Part shown: in pieces, positions 45,397-53,910 of the stretch
Position numbering within the stretch: position 1 is the stretch's first letter
Layout: each line of letters begins with the position of its first letter
Source of the DNA: Litorimonas sp039975855
Lineage (GTDB): Bacteria > Pseudomonadota > Alphaproteobacteria > Caulobacterales > Maricaulaceae
Reading direction: 5' to 3'
Assembly: GCA_039975855.1 (NCBI GenBank)
Contig: JBDWGH010000003.1
Location: 558,001-622,000, forward strand
Length of the DNA stretch: 64,000 bases
Notes under the pieces: model-generated
Database searches by the model: none
Seen by the model: the letters and a program-made list of their open reading frames with translations, nothing else
Told to the model about the DNA's origin: nothing
Program-made: the position numbers and the translations under genes

Positions 45397-46176
45397 ATGT
45401 TTAAAAATAAAATTGTTTGTATCACCGGTGCTTCGGGAGGGATTGGCCGCGGCCTCGCCGAAATGTTCGCAGCGGAAGGTGCTAAGGTCGCAATCAGTGA
45501 CTTGAAATCGCCTGTCGAAACCGCCTCGGAAATTGGTGCCCATGCTTATGTTTGTGATGTTGCTAGTGAAGCATCGGTCCAATCTTTTATATCAGATGTC
45601 CAAAACGATCATGGGGCCATCGATGTTTTTGTCTCAAATGCCGGCGTTGGATCCGGTAATGGACAATTCGTTGCTGGCGCTAGTAATGAAAGTTGGGAAT
45701 TAGCTTGGCAGGTCAATGTTATGGGGTCTGTATATGCGGCCCGCGCATTGATGCCCGATTGGGTGGAGCGCGGTCATGGTCGATTTGTGATAACGGCGTC
45801 CGCTGCGGGCCTTTTGAATCAGATCGGAAGTGCATCATATTCATGCACGAAACATGCTGCGGTTAGTTTGGCTGAAAGCATTGCAATCGAGCACGGCGAT
45901 CAGGGTATAAAATCCCATTGTATATGCCCGCAATATGTGCGGTCTAATATGACAAAAGGTATGCCAATGGCGGAGGGATCCAAAGATGGACTTTTGGAGC
46001 CAAAGGATGTCGCTAATGCACTAAAGGCTGCGATTATTGCTGACGAATTTATGGTATACCCCCACCCAGTTGTGAAGGACTATTTTATAAACAGAGCAAT
46101 GCACACGGATGCCTATTTGTCAGGACTGCGTAAATTGAAAGCGAAGCTCGGTAGAGCTTTTGCAAGTAAGGGTTAA
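45397..46176 (+). CDS. SDR family oxidoreductase
   Basis: 259 residues. Rossmann motif TGASGGIGRG at about 10-19, NAG at about 84-86 and the catalytic YSCTK (Y then K four later) at about 150-154. Classical SDR acting on NAD(P) with a hydroxy or keto substrate. First gene of a four-gene run with spacings of 3, 2 and overlapping bases, all pointing to one transcript with the downstream SDR, kinase-like and acyl-CoA dehydrogenase genes. Confidence 0.93.
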   Translation: MFKNKIVCITGASGGIGRGLAEMFAAEGAKVAISDLKSPVETASEIGAHAYVCDVASEASVQSFISDVQNDHGAIDVFVSNAGVGSGNGQFVAGASNESWELAWQVNVMGSVYAARALMPDWVERGHGRFVITASAAGLLNQIGSASYSCTKHAAVSLAESIAIEHGDQGIKSHCICPQYVRSNMTKGMPMAEGSKDGLLEPKDVANALKAAIIADEFMVYPHPVVKDYFINRAMHTDAYLSGLRKLKAKLGRAFASKG

Positions 46177-46179
46177 CTC

Positions 46180-46941
46180 ATGAGCGAGAGATTCGATTTA
46201 TCCGGCCGCGTGGCCCTTATTGCCGGAGCGTCGCGCGGAATTGGTGAAGCAATTGCACACGGTTTCGCCCAACACGGAGCGACTGTTATTTGCTCCAGTC
46301 GCAAACAAGCGGATTGTGAAAAGGTTGCTGAGTCCATTCGCGAAGCCGGCGGAGATGCGATTAGTGCAGAGCTTCACTTAGGTGAGCTATCTGACCACGG
46401 TAAAGTGATTGATATGATTGCTGAAAAATATGGCCGTCTAGATATTCTTGTCAATAATGGTGCGACCAATCCCTATATGGGTGCCGCCCATGAGGCGCCG
46501 GAAGGGGCTTATGACAAAACCTTCGATGTGAATGTAAAGGGCCCATATTACTTATCATCGAAGGCCATTCCCCTCATGTTGAAAAATGGCAAGGGATCAA
46601 TTGTGAATGTTGCTTCTATTGATGGCATTCAACCTGGGAAGGGCCGTGTAATTTACGGGATGACCAAAGCGGCGTTGATATCCATGACTAAAGGGATGGC
46701 GAAGGAATACGGCAATCATGGCATTCGCGTGAATGCCTTGCTCCCAGGATTTACAGATACGAAATTGGCTTCCGCCTTAAAAGCTGCCCCTGGGATTCAA
46801 AAATATATGGATGAAAATCTCGCGATTTCTAGAATGGCACAACCGGACGAGATGGTCGGCGCAGTTCTATATATGGCTAGTGATGCGAGCAGTTATTTCA
46901 CGGGGCAAGGTATGGTCGTTGATGCAGGAGCAATCATCTAA
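46180..46941 (+). CDS. SDR family oxidoreductase
   Basis: 253 residues with AGASRGIGEA at about 15-24, NNGATN (NAG variant) at about 88-93, active-site Ser in NVASIDG and YGMTK around 156-160. Classical SDR of the 3-oxoacyl/3-hydroxyacyl dehydrogenase sort, closest by eye to FabG-like proteins found with acyl-CoA dehydrogenases. It lies three bases after the previous SDR stop. In the lva-type pathway an SDR oxidises the 3-hydroxyacyl-CoA product, which is where I would place it. Confidence 0.93.
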   Translation: MSERFDLSGRVALIAGASRGIGEAIAHGFAQHGATVICSSRKQADCEKVAESIREAGGDAISAELHLGELSDHGKVIDMIAEKYGRLDILVNNGATNPYMGAAHEAPEGAYDKTFDVNVKGPYYLSSKAIPLMLKNGKGSIVNVASIDGIQPGKGRVIYGMTKAALISMTKGMAKEYGNHGIRVNALLPGFTDTKLASALKAAPGIQKYMDENLAISRMAQPDEMVGAVLYMASDASSYFTGQGMVVDAGAII

Positions 46942-46943
46942 TC

Positions 46944-48008
46944 ATGGCAGATAAAAACCCAACCATTGAGGTGCGTTCTGGCGAAGCTTTAGACATGTCG
47001 ATTATCGATCCGTTGCTGAAGAGCGCGATTTCGGGTCTGGAAGGGGAAGCTGTTGTCACTCAATATCCAAGTGGTGCTTCAAATCTGACCTATGCCGTTG
47101 ACTACCCTGACCGCAGACTTGTTTTGCGGCGTCCGCCCTTTGGTAGTATCCCAAAAGGTGGGCATGATATGTTCCGTGAATATCGAATTATGAGAGACCT
47201 TCTACCTGTCTTTTCTGCTGTCCCGCCGGTTCTGTATTATACGGATGACGAAAGTCATATCGGTAAAGAGTTCTACGTGATGGATCGTGTTGATGGTCAC
47301 ATTTTGCATAGTATCCCGAAAGAATGGAATTGGAGCGAGACTGAGAACCGGAAACTTTGCGAAGAGTTTTTCACAAAATTATGCGATCTTCACACGTTAG
47401 ATGTTGACGCGGCAGGACTTTCTGATTTTGGGAAACCTGAAGGGTATGTGGAGCGCCAGATCAAGGGGTGGAACCGTCGTTGGAACAAAGTTCTAACCGA
47501 TGATGTGCCGCATTATGACGATATACAAAGCTGGCTAGATCGGAATATGCCGAAGGACTCCGGCAAGGTCGGAGTTCTTCATGGGGACTACAGGATCGAT
47601 AACTGTATTTTAGACCCCAAAGATCCGACAAAAATTTCGGCAATTATTGATTGGGAAATTTCCGCATTAGGCGATCCGTTGATGGATCTAGGAAATACAC
47701 TCGCTTATTGGGTTCAGGCGGATGATCCACCCCATATGCAGATGACACTGCGTCAGCCGAGCAACAACCCAGGTATGATGACCCGTCAAGAGGTACTAAA
47801 ATTCTATTCCGAACGAACCGGCTATGATGTGTCTGATATGACGTATTACTATGTCTACGGAATATGGCGGTTATGCGTCATCATTCAACAAATCTACTTT
47901 CGCTATGTAAGCGGTTCCACGCAAGACGAGCGCTTTAAGAGTTATGGGAAAATGGTCATGGCGCTTGCTGAGACCGCTCGAGAAAAAATAAAAACAGGAG
48001 AGATATAA
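46944..48008 (+). CDS. Phosphotransferase family protein (ACAD10/LvaA-like kinase)
   Basis: 354 residues with the APH/kinase catalytic loop HGDYRIDN and the metal-binding IIDWEIS. The N-terminal lobe has TQYPSGASNLTYAVD as glycine-rich nucleotide-loop-like element. This is the family of ACAD10/ACAD11 N-terminal kinase domains and of LvaA, which phosphorylate 4-hydroxyacyl-CoA. Stop overlaps the next start by one base (48008). The kinase-dehydrogenase adjacency mirrors the ACAD10/11 fusion, here unfused. Exact substrate not shown. Confidence 0.88.
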   Translation: MADKNPTIEVRSGEALDMSIIDPLLKSAISGLEGEAVVTQYPSGASNLTYAVDYPDRRLVLRRPPFGSIPKGGHDMFREYRIMRDLLPVFSAVPPVLYYTDDESHIGKEFYVMDRVDGHILHSIPKEWNWSETENRKLCEEFFTKLCDLHTLDVDAAGLSDFGKPEGYVERQIKGWNRRWNKVLTDDVPHYDDIQSWLDRNMPKDSGKVGVLHGDYRIDNCILDPKDPTKISAIIDWEISALGDPLMDLGNTLAYWVQADDPPHMQMTLRQPSNNPGMMTRQEVLKFYSERTGYDVSDMTYYYVYGIWRLCVIIQQIYFRYVSGSTQDERFKSYGKMVMALAETAREKIKTGEI

Positions 48009-49270
48009 TGGCCAAAATGGATTTAGGACGCACGGATCGCGTCGAAAAACTGTGTGATGCCGTCCGAGAAATCGTCCGAAACGATGTCATACCAATAGAA
48101 AATGAGTGGCATGCCGAAACACATAATGCTGAAGATCGTTGGATGCACACGCCGCGTCAGATGGAAATCTTGAATACGCTCAAAGCTAAAGCACGTAAGC
48201 AAGATCTTTGGAATTTTTGGTTGACCAAAACGGGCCTAACTGCCTCTGATAAAGGCTACGGACTATCAACAGTAGAGTATGCCTATCTAGCCGAAGAAAT
48301 GGGTTGGTCTCATTTGGCACCCGAAGTTTTTAACTGCTCCGCTCCTGATACAGGCAATATGGAAGTGTTCGAAAAATACGGCACGGACGAACACAAAGAG
48401 CGTTGGTTGAAGCCGATGCTCGAAGGTGAGGTGCGATCGGCTTATTTGATGACAGAGCCGGATGTAGCGTCCTCTGATGCAACAAATCTCGATTTCTCTG
48501 CCGTAAAGGACGGTGACGAATGGGTCTTTAATGGAGAAAAATATTGGTCCTCAGGGGCAGGGGATCATCGCTGTAAGGTTTATATTCTGATGGCACGGAC
48601 TGCACCGCGTGATGGCGGCGCGGGACGTCATCAACAACATTCTATGTTCGTTGTTCCTGCGGATACGCCAGGCATCACTAAATTGCGCGCTATGCAAGTC
48701 TTCGGAAATGACGATGCGCCCCATGGGCATTTGCATATGCGGTTTGAAAATGTGCGGGTCCCCGCAGATGCTTTGCTAATCGGTGAGGGTCGAGGCTTTG
48801 AAGTTAGCCAAGGCCGCCTTGGACCTGGTCGTATTCATCATTGTATGCGAGCAATTGGTCAGGCGGAACGCGCTTTAGAACTTATGTGTCGCCGTGCGGT
48901 ATCGCGAACAGCGTTTGGTCGTCCTTTGGCGAAACTTGGCGCGAACTATGATATTATTGCTGATTGTCGCATTCAAATTGAACAGACGCGCCTTCTTTGT
49001 TTAAAAGCCGCTTGGATGATGGATCAAGGTGATCCACGTGCAGCCGCCCCTTGGATTTCCCAAATCAAGGTTGCAGCACCTAACGTCGCGCTGAAGGTGA
49101 TTGACGAAGCCATGCAAATGTTTGGCGGTACAGGCATCAGCCAAGACACACCATTAGCAGGCATGTATGCTGGTATGCGAACGTTGCGTTTTGCGGATGG
49201 TCCGGACGCTGTTCACCGCATGCAAGTCGCTCGAAAAGAACTCCGCGCATACACAAATCAGAAAGTATAA
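48008..49270 (+). CDS. Acyl-CoA dehydrogenase (ACAD10/11/LvaC-like)
   Basis: 420 residues. Typical ACAD motifs: substrate/FAD segment YLMTEPDVASSDATN, WVFNGEKYWSSGAGD, the CMRAIGQAERALELM helix and AMQMFGGTGISQDTPLAG near the C-terminus. FAD-dependent. It follows the kinase-like gene with a one-base overlap. Per the published ACAD10/11 and LvaC chemistry, such enzymes act on 4-phosphooxyacyl-CoA after the kinase step, rather than in ordinary beta-oxidation. That pathway placement is inferred from gene order. Confidence 0.92.
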   Translation: MAKMDLGRTDRVEKLCDAVREIVRNDVIPIENEWHAETHNAEDRWMHTPRQMEILNTLKAKARKQDLWNFWLTKTGLTASDKGYGLSTVEYAYLAEEMGWSHLAPEVFNCSAPDTGNMEVFEKYGTDEHKERWLKPMLEGEVRSAYLMTEPDVASSDATNLDFSAVKDGDEWVFNGEKYWSSGAGDHRCKVYILMARTAPRDGGAGRHQQHSMFVVPADTPGITKLRAMQVFGNDDAPHGHLHMRFENVRVPADALLIGEGRGFEVSQGRLGPGRIHHCMRAIGQAERALELMCRRAVSRTAFGRPLAKLGANYDIIADCRIQIEQTRLLCLKAAWMMDQGDPRAAAPWISQIKVAAPNVALKVIDEAMQMFGGTGISQDTPLAGMYAGMRTLRFADGPDAVHRMQVARKELRAYTNQKV

Positions 49271-49306
49271 TTTAACGGGATTTTTAGCCTGTTAAGCTAA
49301 CAAATA

Positions 49307-49334
49307 CCCTCGCAGGTCTTTGCGGGGGATAAAC
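49307..49334 (+). promoter_or_regulatory. Hairpin sequestering the ribosome site of the spermidine-synthase-like gene
   Basis: Bases 49307-49314 (CCCTCGCA) can pair with 49321-49328 (TGCGGGGG) as an 8-bp stem with one G-U pair and a 6-base loop (GGTCTT). The Shine-Dalgarno run GGGGG (49324-49328) is inside the stem, six bases ahead of ATG 49335. No T-run follows, so it is not a terminator. Confidence 0.6.
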
Positions 49335-51653
49335 ATGACTTTTAGTGACGCCGAACGCCTCGACTCTGAAAATCAAGGTCGCCGATCAATAGGATTGGCC
49401 GTCATTTTTACTTCCACTATTTTTCTATCCGCAACGCTTCTGTTCTCGGTTCAACCGATGTTCACAAAGCTAATTTTGCCCCTTTTGGGTGGGGCTTCCA
49501 ATGTTTGGAATACCGCAATGGTTTTTTTCCAGGCTATGCTTTTAAGCGGGTATGTTTACGCGCATTTGGTCTCAAAATACCTACCGGTAAAAGGACAAAT
49601 TGCTGTCCATGCCTGTGTGACCGCAGCAGGGTTTCTCTTTCTGCCGCTCGCGGTACCTGCGGGTCTCATTTTGCCAGAGAGCGGAATGCCAACATTCTGG
49701 TTATTGGGGCTCTTCGGAGTAACGGTTGGATTGCCGTTCTTTGCATTGTCTGCGAATGCGCCGTTGTTACAGCGTTGGTTCAGCCTGACTGACCATCGCG
49801 ACGCACATGATCCTTATTTTCTTTATTCCGCAAGTAACGCTGCCAGCCTAATAATTCTGTGCGCATATCCCTTTATCATTGAGCCGAATACACGGTTGGG
49901 AGGGCAAACTTTAACCTGGGCAATCGGTTATGCATCACTGCTCATTATGCTCCTAATCACGGCCTTTACTTTAACTCGCCGATTGGCTCCAAAAACCAAT
50001 GATATAGAGACTAAAACTGAGTCCACTAAATCTGGATGGAAGAAAAAAGCGTTCTGGATATTCCTCGCGTTCTTGCCGTCGAGTCTCATGTTGGGCGTAA
50101 CGTCTTACATGACGAATAATATCGCTTCGACGCCATTCCTTTGGATTATGCCATTGGCGTTGTATCTTTTGACTTTTGTCATCGTATTTGCTCGGAAGCC
50201 TTTCGTGAGCGCAAAAGGATTGTCAAAACTCTTTCCATGGGTTGTGATCGTAGGATTTTTGTTAATAGCGCCTAACTACCCAATGGGAATTGCTGGTTAT
50301 CACTTTAATACGAGCCCGCCGCCGATTGTAAAAATCCCATTATTATTGGCAGTCTACTTCCTCATTTCTCTCTATTGTCATGCGATCCTTGTCGAAAAAC
50401 GGCCGGCCGCGTCGGGGTTAACTGAATTCTATATTCTAATGTCTGTAGGTGGTGTTTTAGGCGGAATTTTTAACGCGCTTATCGCACCGGTAATTTTCAA
50501 CGCGGTTTACGAATTTATACTCGTTCTTGCCTTGGTTCTTTTCTTGAGGCCTACTGGAATTGAGATGCCCAAAGCAGGTGAGAAGCCCTGGAATTTATTT
50601 ATTATTGGTGTGGTCGCAGCAATCCTAAATGCGGTTTTACTTTTAGCTTCAGGTTCAGAACTCCCACTCGTGATATTTATTAGCGTTGGGATAATAGCGA
50701 TCGCGTCAATGCGTTTTAACTTTAATGCTCTCGTCAAAGTAGGACTGTTCGCCAGCCTCGCTTTTGCTGCCATCGTGTTCGATTTATTAGGGTCCGATAG
50801 TCTCTACAAAGATAGATCATTTTACTCACTTTTAGCAGTGCAATCGAACGAGCGGGAACATGGAACTGTCCATAAGTTCGTACATGGTGATACGGCTCAT
50901 AACTATCAGTTACGTGATCCTAAACTTCAGAAGGTTCCCACCTCTTATTATGTCGAAGGTGGGTCAATACATGTCTCTATCGAAGCGTTACGCGAACAAT
51001 TGGGTGGGACGGTGAAAGTAGCCGTTGTCGGTTTGGGGGCGGGGGCAATGGTTTGTTACGAACAGCCCGATGATAACTGGATTTATTTCGAAATTGATCC
51101 CGCCGTGGTGGAGTTGGCCCGAAATACAAAGTATTTTAGCTATATAGATAGTTGTTTGCCCAACGCCGACATTCGAATTGGTGATGCCCGGCAGAAACTA
51201 AATGATGTTCCTGAAGAGTCATTGGACATGATCGTGATTGATGCGTTCAGTTCGAACTCCATTCCAGCACACCTTGTTACGCGAGAGGCCCTTGAATTGT
51301 ATAGGTCTCGTATGACCTCTGATGGTCTCGTCTTCTTTCATACTTCGAACAAAATGCTGGACGTGACGTCTGTTGTATCTCGGCTAGCGGAGGATGCAGG
51401 ATTGACAGCTCGCTATATTGATATCGATGAGTTCACGGGAAATCCTTATGCGCAGTATGGTGCCCGCGCGACTGGGATATTGATGGGCCCAGACGCTATT
51501 ATGCAACGGGTTACGACAAGCGATGAGAGGTTCCAAAATTGGACGCCGAGCCGTCATGTTAAAGTTTGGACGGACGATTACAGTTCTGTCCTAGGCACTC
51601 TTTTAGCGCAGACCTTGAAAGACGGTGAGGCGACGGCCATACTATCTGAGTAA
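49335..51653 (+). CDS. Membrane protein with C-terminal spermidine synthase-like domain
   Basis: 772 residues from ATG 49335 (GGGGGA site upstream; the in-frame TTG at 49320 would overlap it). About 10-12 membrane segments occupy residues 15-480. The C-terminal part (about 520-770) is a Rossmann methyltransferase-like domain with VAVVGLGAGAMVCYE, the acidic FEIDPAVVELA and VIDAFSSNSIPAHLVTREALELY, as in spermidine synthases. The TM-fused form is widespread and its product unproven; true polyamine synthesis is uncertain. Confidence 0.88.
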   Translation: MTFSDAERLDSENQGRRSIGLAVIFTSTIFLSATLLFSVQPMFTKLILPLLGGASNVWNTAMVFFQAMLLSGYVYAHLVSKYLPVKGQIAVHACVTAAGFLFLPLAVPAGLILPESGMPTFWLLGLFGVTVGLPFFALSANAPLLQRWFSLTDHRDAHDPYFLYSASNAASLIILCAYPFIIEPNTRLGGQTLTWAIGYASLLIMLLITAFTLTRRLAPKTNDIETKTESTKSGWKKKAFWIFLAFLPSSLMLGVTSYMTNNIASTPFLWIMPLALYLLTFVIVFARKPFVSAKGLSKLFPWVVIVGFLLIAPNYPMGIAGYHFNTSPPPIVKIPLLLAVYFLISLYCHAILVEKRPAASGLTEFYILMSVGGVLGGIFNALIAPVIFNAVYEFILVLALVLFLRPTGIEMPKAGEKPWNLFIIGVVAAILNAVLLLASGSELPLVIFISVGIIAIASMRFNFNALVKVGLFASLAFAAIVFDLLGSDSLYKDRSFYSLLAVQSNEREHGTVHKFVHGDTAHNYQLRDPKLQKVPTSYYVEGGSIHVSIEALREQLGGTVKVAVVGLGAGAMVCYEQPDDNWIYFEIDPAVVELARNTKYFSYIDSCLPNADIRIGDARQKLNDVPEESLDMIVIDAFSSNSIPAHLVTREALELYRSRMTSDGLVFFHTSNKMLDVTSVVSRLAEDAGLTARYIDIDEFTGNPYAQYGARATGILMGPDAIMQRVTTSDERFQNWTPSRHVKVWTDDYSSVLGTLLAQTLKDGEATAILSE

Positions 51654-51673
51654 GTCTTTTTCAGGAGTTTTCC

Positions 51674-52159
51674 ATGCCTTCATTCGATGTCGTATCCGAA
51701 GTCAATATGGCCGAAGTTGACAATGCTGTTCAAAATGTCACGCGGGAGATTTCCACGCGTTATGACTTCAAGGGCTCGAAATCCACTGTCGAGGTAAAGG
51801 AGAGTGGAATAGCCGTATTTGCTGATGATGAGTTGAAACTGAAACAGGTTCAAGAAATTCTGCGTGGTAATCTATCCAAACGCGGGATCGAACCTGGGCA
51901 GCTTGATTATGGCAAAGAGGAAAAAGCCACGGGCATGGCCGTACGCCAGACCATTGGAGTCAAAGAAGGGATCGATAAAGAAACCGCCAAGAAAATCGTA
52001 AAAGCCGTGAAAGGCGAAAAAATAAAAGTCCAGGTGGCAATTCAAGGCGAAGAGCTTCGCGTATCAGGTAAGAAACGCGACGATCTACAAGCCACTATGG
52101 CGTTCATCAAATCTATGGGATTGGAACAACCGGTTCAGTTCAAGAACTTCCGAGATTAG
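51674..52159 (+). CDS. YajQ family nucleotide-binding protein
   Basis: 161 residues. MPSFDVVSEVNMAEVDNAV, ISTRYDFKGSKS and the closing FIKSMGLEQPVQFKNFRD are near-invariant YajQ features. YajQ is a small cytoplasmic protein reported to bind cyclic di-GMP in some bacteria (as a transcriptional co-regulator) and tRNA or GTP in others. Convergent with the amidohydrolase gene with a TTAG four-base shared stop. Confidence 0.96.
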   Translation: MPSFDVVSEVNMAEVDNAVQNVTREISTRYDFKGSKSTVEVKESGIAVFADDELKLKQVQEILRGNLSKRGIEPGQLDYGKEEKATGMAVRQTIGVKEGIDKETAKKIVKAVKGEKIKVQVAIQGEELRVSGKKRDDLQATMAFIKSMGLEQPVQFKNFRD

Positions 52160-53868
52160 CGGCCGTCAAACGCAAGTCGTCCTCCGACCATTGTTAGAAC
52201 CGGTTTGGCGTTTAGTATCTCAGGACCATCTGCTGTCATAATATCGGTTCCGAATACGGTAATGTCTGCCATTTTGCCTACTTCAATCGTCCCGGTTTCA
52301 CCTTCCTGAAATGCCGCGTAAGCGGGCCAAGCGGTGAACATTTTCAATGCCTCTTGAGTTGAAACTTTCTGTCCAGGATTCCAATCTTCATTGCTGAATC
52401 CTTTAAGGTCTTTTCGTTGTGTCGCTGCGTAAAATTCAATTCGCGGATCACCGACTTCGACAGGTGCGTCAGAGCCGCCTGCAATTATGGATCCACTGTC
52501 GATTAATGCTCGCCAGGCATAGGCACCAGCGAGCCTGTCTTTTCCGAGACGTCGCGGTGCAAAATGCAAATCACCAATCGCGTGGCTTGGCTGCATGGAA
52601 GGTATAACGCCAAGGTCGACAAAGCGTTGAATATCTCCAGGTTCGATGATCTGGGAATGCTCGATTCGCCAACGGGGATCTTGTTCGGTCCATTGATTCT
52701 TTGGAACTCGAGCAAATGCCTCTTCATACCAATTCAACACCATCCTATTAGCCCGGTCGCCGATTGCATGGGTGTTGACCTGAGTCCCATTGCGCAATGC
52801 CGCATCGAGAATAGCTTCAGCTGAGCTTTGCTTCAAAAGCATGAGTCCTGAGTTTTTCTCATCGTCGGAGTAGGGGGCCAGCAGGGCTGCGCCACGGGAG
52901 CCTAAGGCCCCATCCGCGTAAAGTTTGATTGCCCGCGTCGTGACAAGCTGATTTTGCTCATTCTTCATATTGGTAATATTTGCCAAAGTCTGAGTTCTGC
53001 CTGATATCAGGTCCAATGAATTGTAAACTCGGATGTTAATCTCTTTGTTTCGAGCCAAGGTATTCAACATCGAAATATCGGCTGGGTCGACGGACATTGA
53101 GTGTATATTGGTCCAACCGCGAGCAGCGTAAAGTTCAGCTCCGCGAATATAAGCTTCACGTCTTCGGTCTTCAGTTAGAACGGGCATAAGTGGCTCGACG
53201 AGCTTTCCCGCATTATCAATTAACATGCCGGTGGCTTCGCCCGAATCATCGCGATTAATCGCACCCCCAAATGGGCTTTCCGTTTCTGCGGTAATGTTCG
53301 CGTCCGTCAAAGCACGGGTGTTGACTACAACGGCATGTCCGTCCGATCTTTCCAGAATAACGGGGTGAGATGTTGTGACAGCGTCTAGATCTGAACGGTT
53401 CGGAAAACGGCCTTCCGGCCAATGTGTTTCAATCCAACCTCGACCATAAATTGTTTCGCCATCAGCCGTATTTGCGGCCACAGCAGAGAGCTTACTTTTT
53501 AGATCTTTAATGGAAGTTGTACCCTCCAAATTTAGCGTCATTTCCCGCAAGCCGATGCCAAGCAAATGTCCATGTGCGTCTGTAAATCCGGGGTAGGCCG
53601 CAGCGCCTTTCAGGTCGATGGTTTGGGAGTTGCCTTCAGCGGCCTCTGCGCACCAATTACCCTGGTCAGGGCCTGCATAAGTTATAATTCCCTGACGGAT
53701 GGCGACAGCTTCAACCTGTGGCACTTCATCATTGGCCGTATAAATTGGTCCCCCTGATATACACCATGCTCTGGCGAAATTGGGAGACTCAGAATTAGAT
53801 TCTGACTGACATCCTATCAGTATTGATGCGGCGAGTAGGGCACTAAGAAAAGAATTTTGGACAGGCAT
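52156..53868 (-). CDS. YtcJ-like amidohydrolase, predicted lipoprotein
   Basis: 570 residues with leader MPVQNSFLSALLAASILIGC (lipobox LIGC). Amidohydro_3 barrel with DAHGH (TDAHGHLLGIGL), VNTHAIGDRAN, WRIEHSQII and MQPSHAIGD; the closing GTIEVGKMADITVFG. Note the first metal motif is HGH. It is a paralogue of the gene at 23018-24673 by these motifs. Substrate unknown. Next to yajQ and the histidine kinase without an evident link. Confidence 0.9.
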   Translation of the reverse strand: MPVQNSFLSALLAASILIGCQSESNSESPNFARAWCISGGPIYTANDEVPQVEAVAIRQGIITYAGPDQGNWCAEAAEGNSQTIDLKGAAAYPGFTDAHGHLLGIGLREMTLNLEGTTSIKDLKSKLSAVAANTADGETIYGRGWIETHWPEGRFPNRSDLDAVTTSHPVILERSDGHAVVVNTRALTDANITAETESPFGGAINRDDSGEATGMLIDNAGKLVEPLMPVLTEDRRREAYIRGAELYAARGWTNIHSMSVDPADISMLNTLARNKEINIRVYNSLDLISGRTQTLANITNMKNEQNQLVTTRAIKLYADGALGSRGAALLAPYSDDEKNSGLMLLKQSSAEAILDAALRNGTQVNTHAIGDRANRMVLNWYEEAFARVPKNQWTEQDPRWRIEHSQIIEPGDIQRFVDLGVIPSMQPSHAIGDLHFAPRRLGKDRLAGAYAWRALIDSGSIIAGGSDAPVEVGDPRIEFYAATQRKDLKGFSNEDWNPGQKVSTQEALKMFTAWPAYAAFQEGETGTIEVGKMADITVFGTDIMTADGPEILNAKPVLTMVGGRLAFDGR

Positions 53869-53910
53869 AGGGGGCTCACTTTCGAATACCCTATATGGCC
53901 TAATTCAGGG

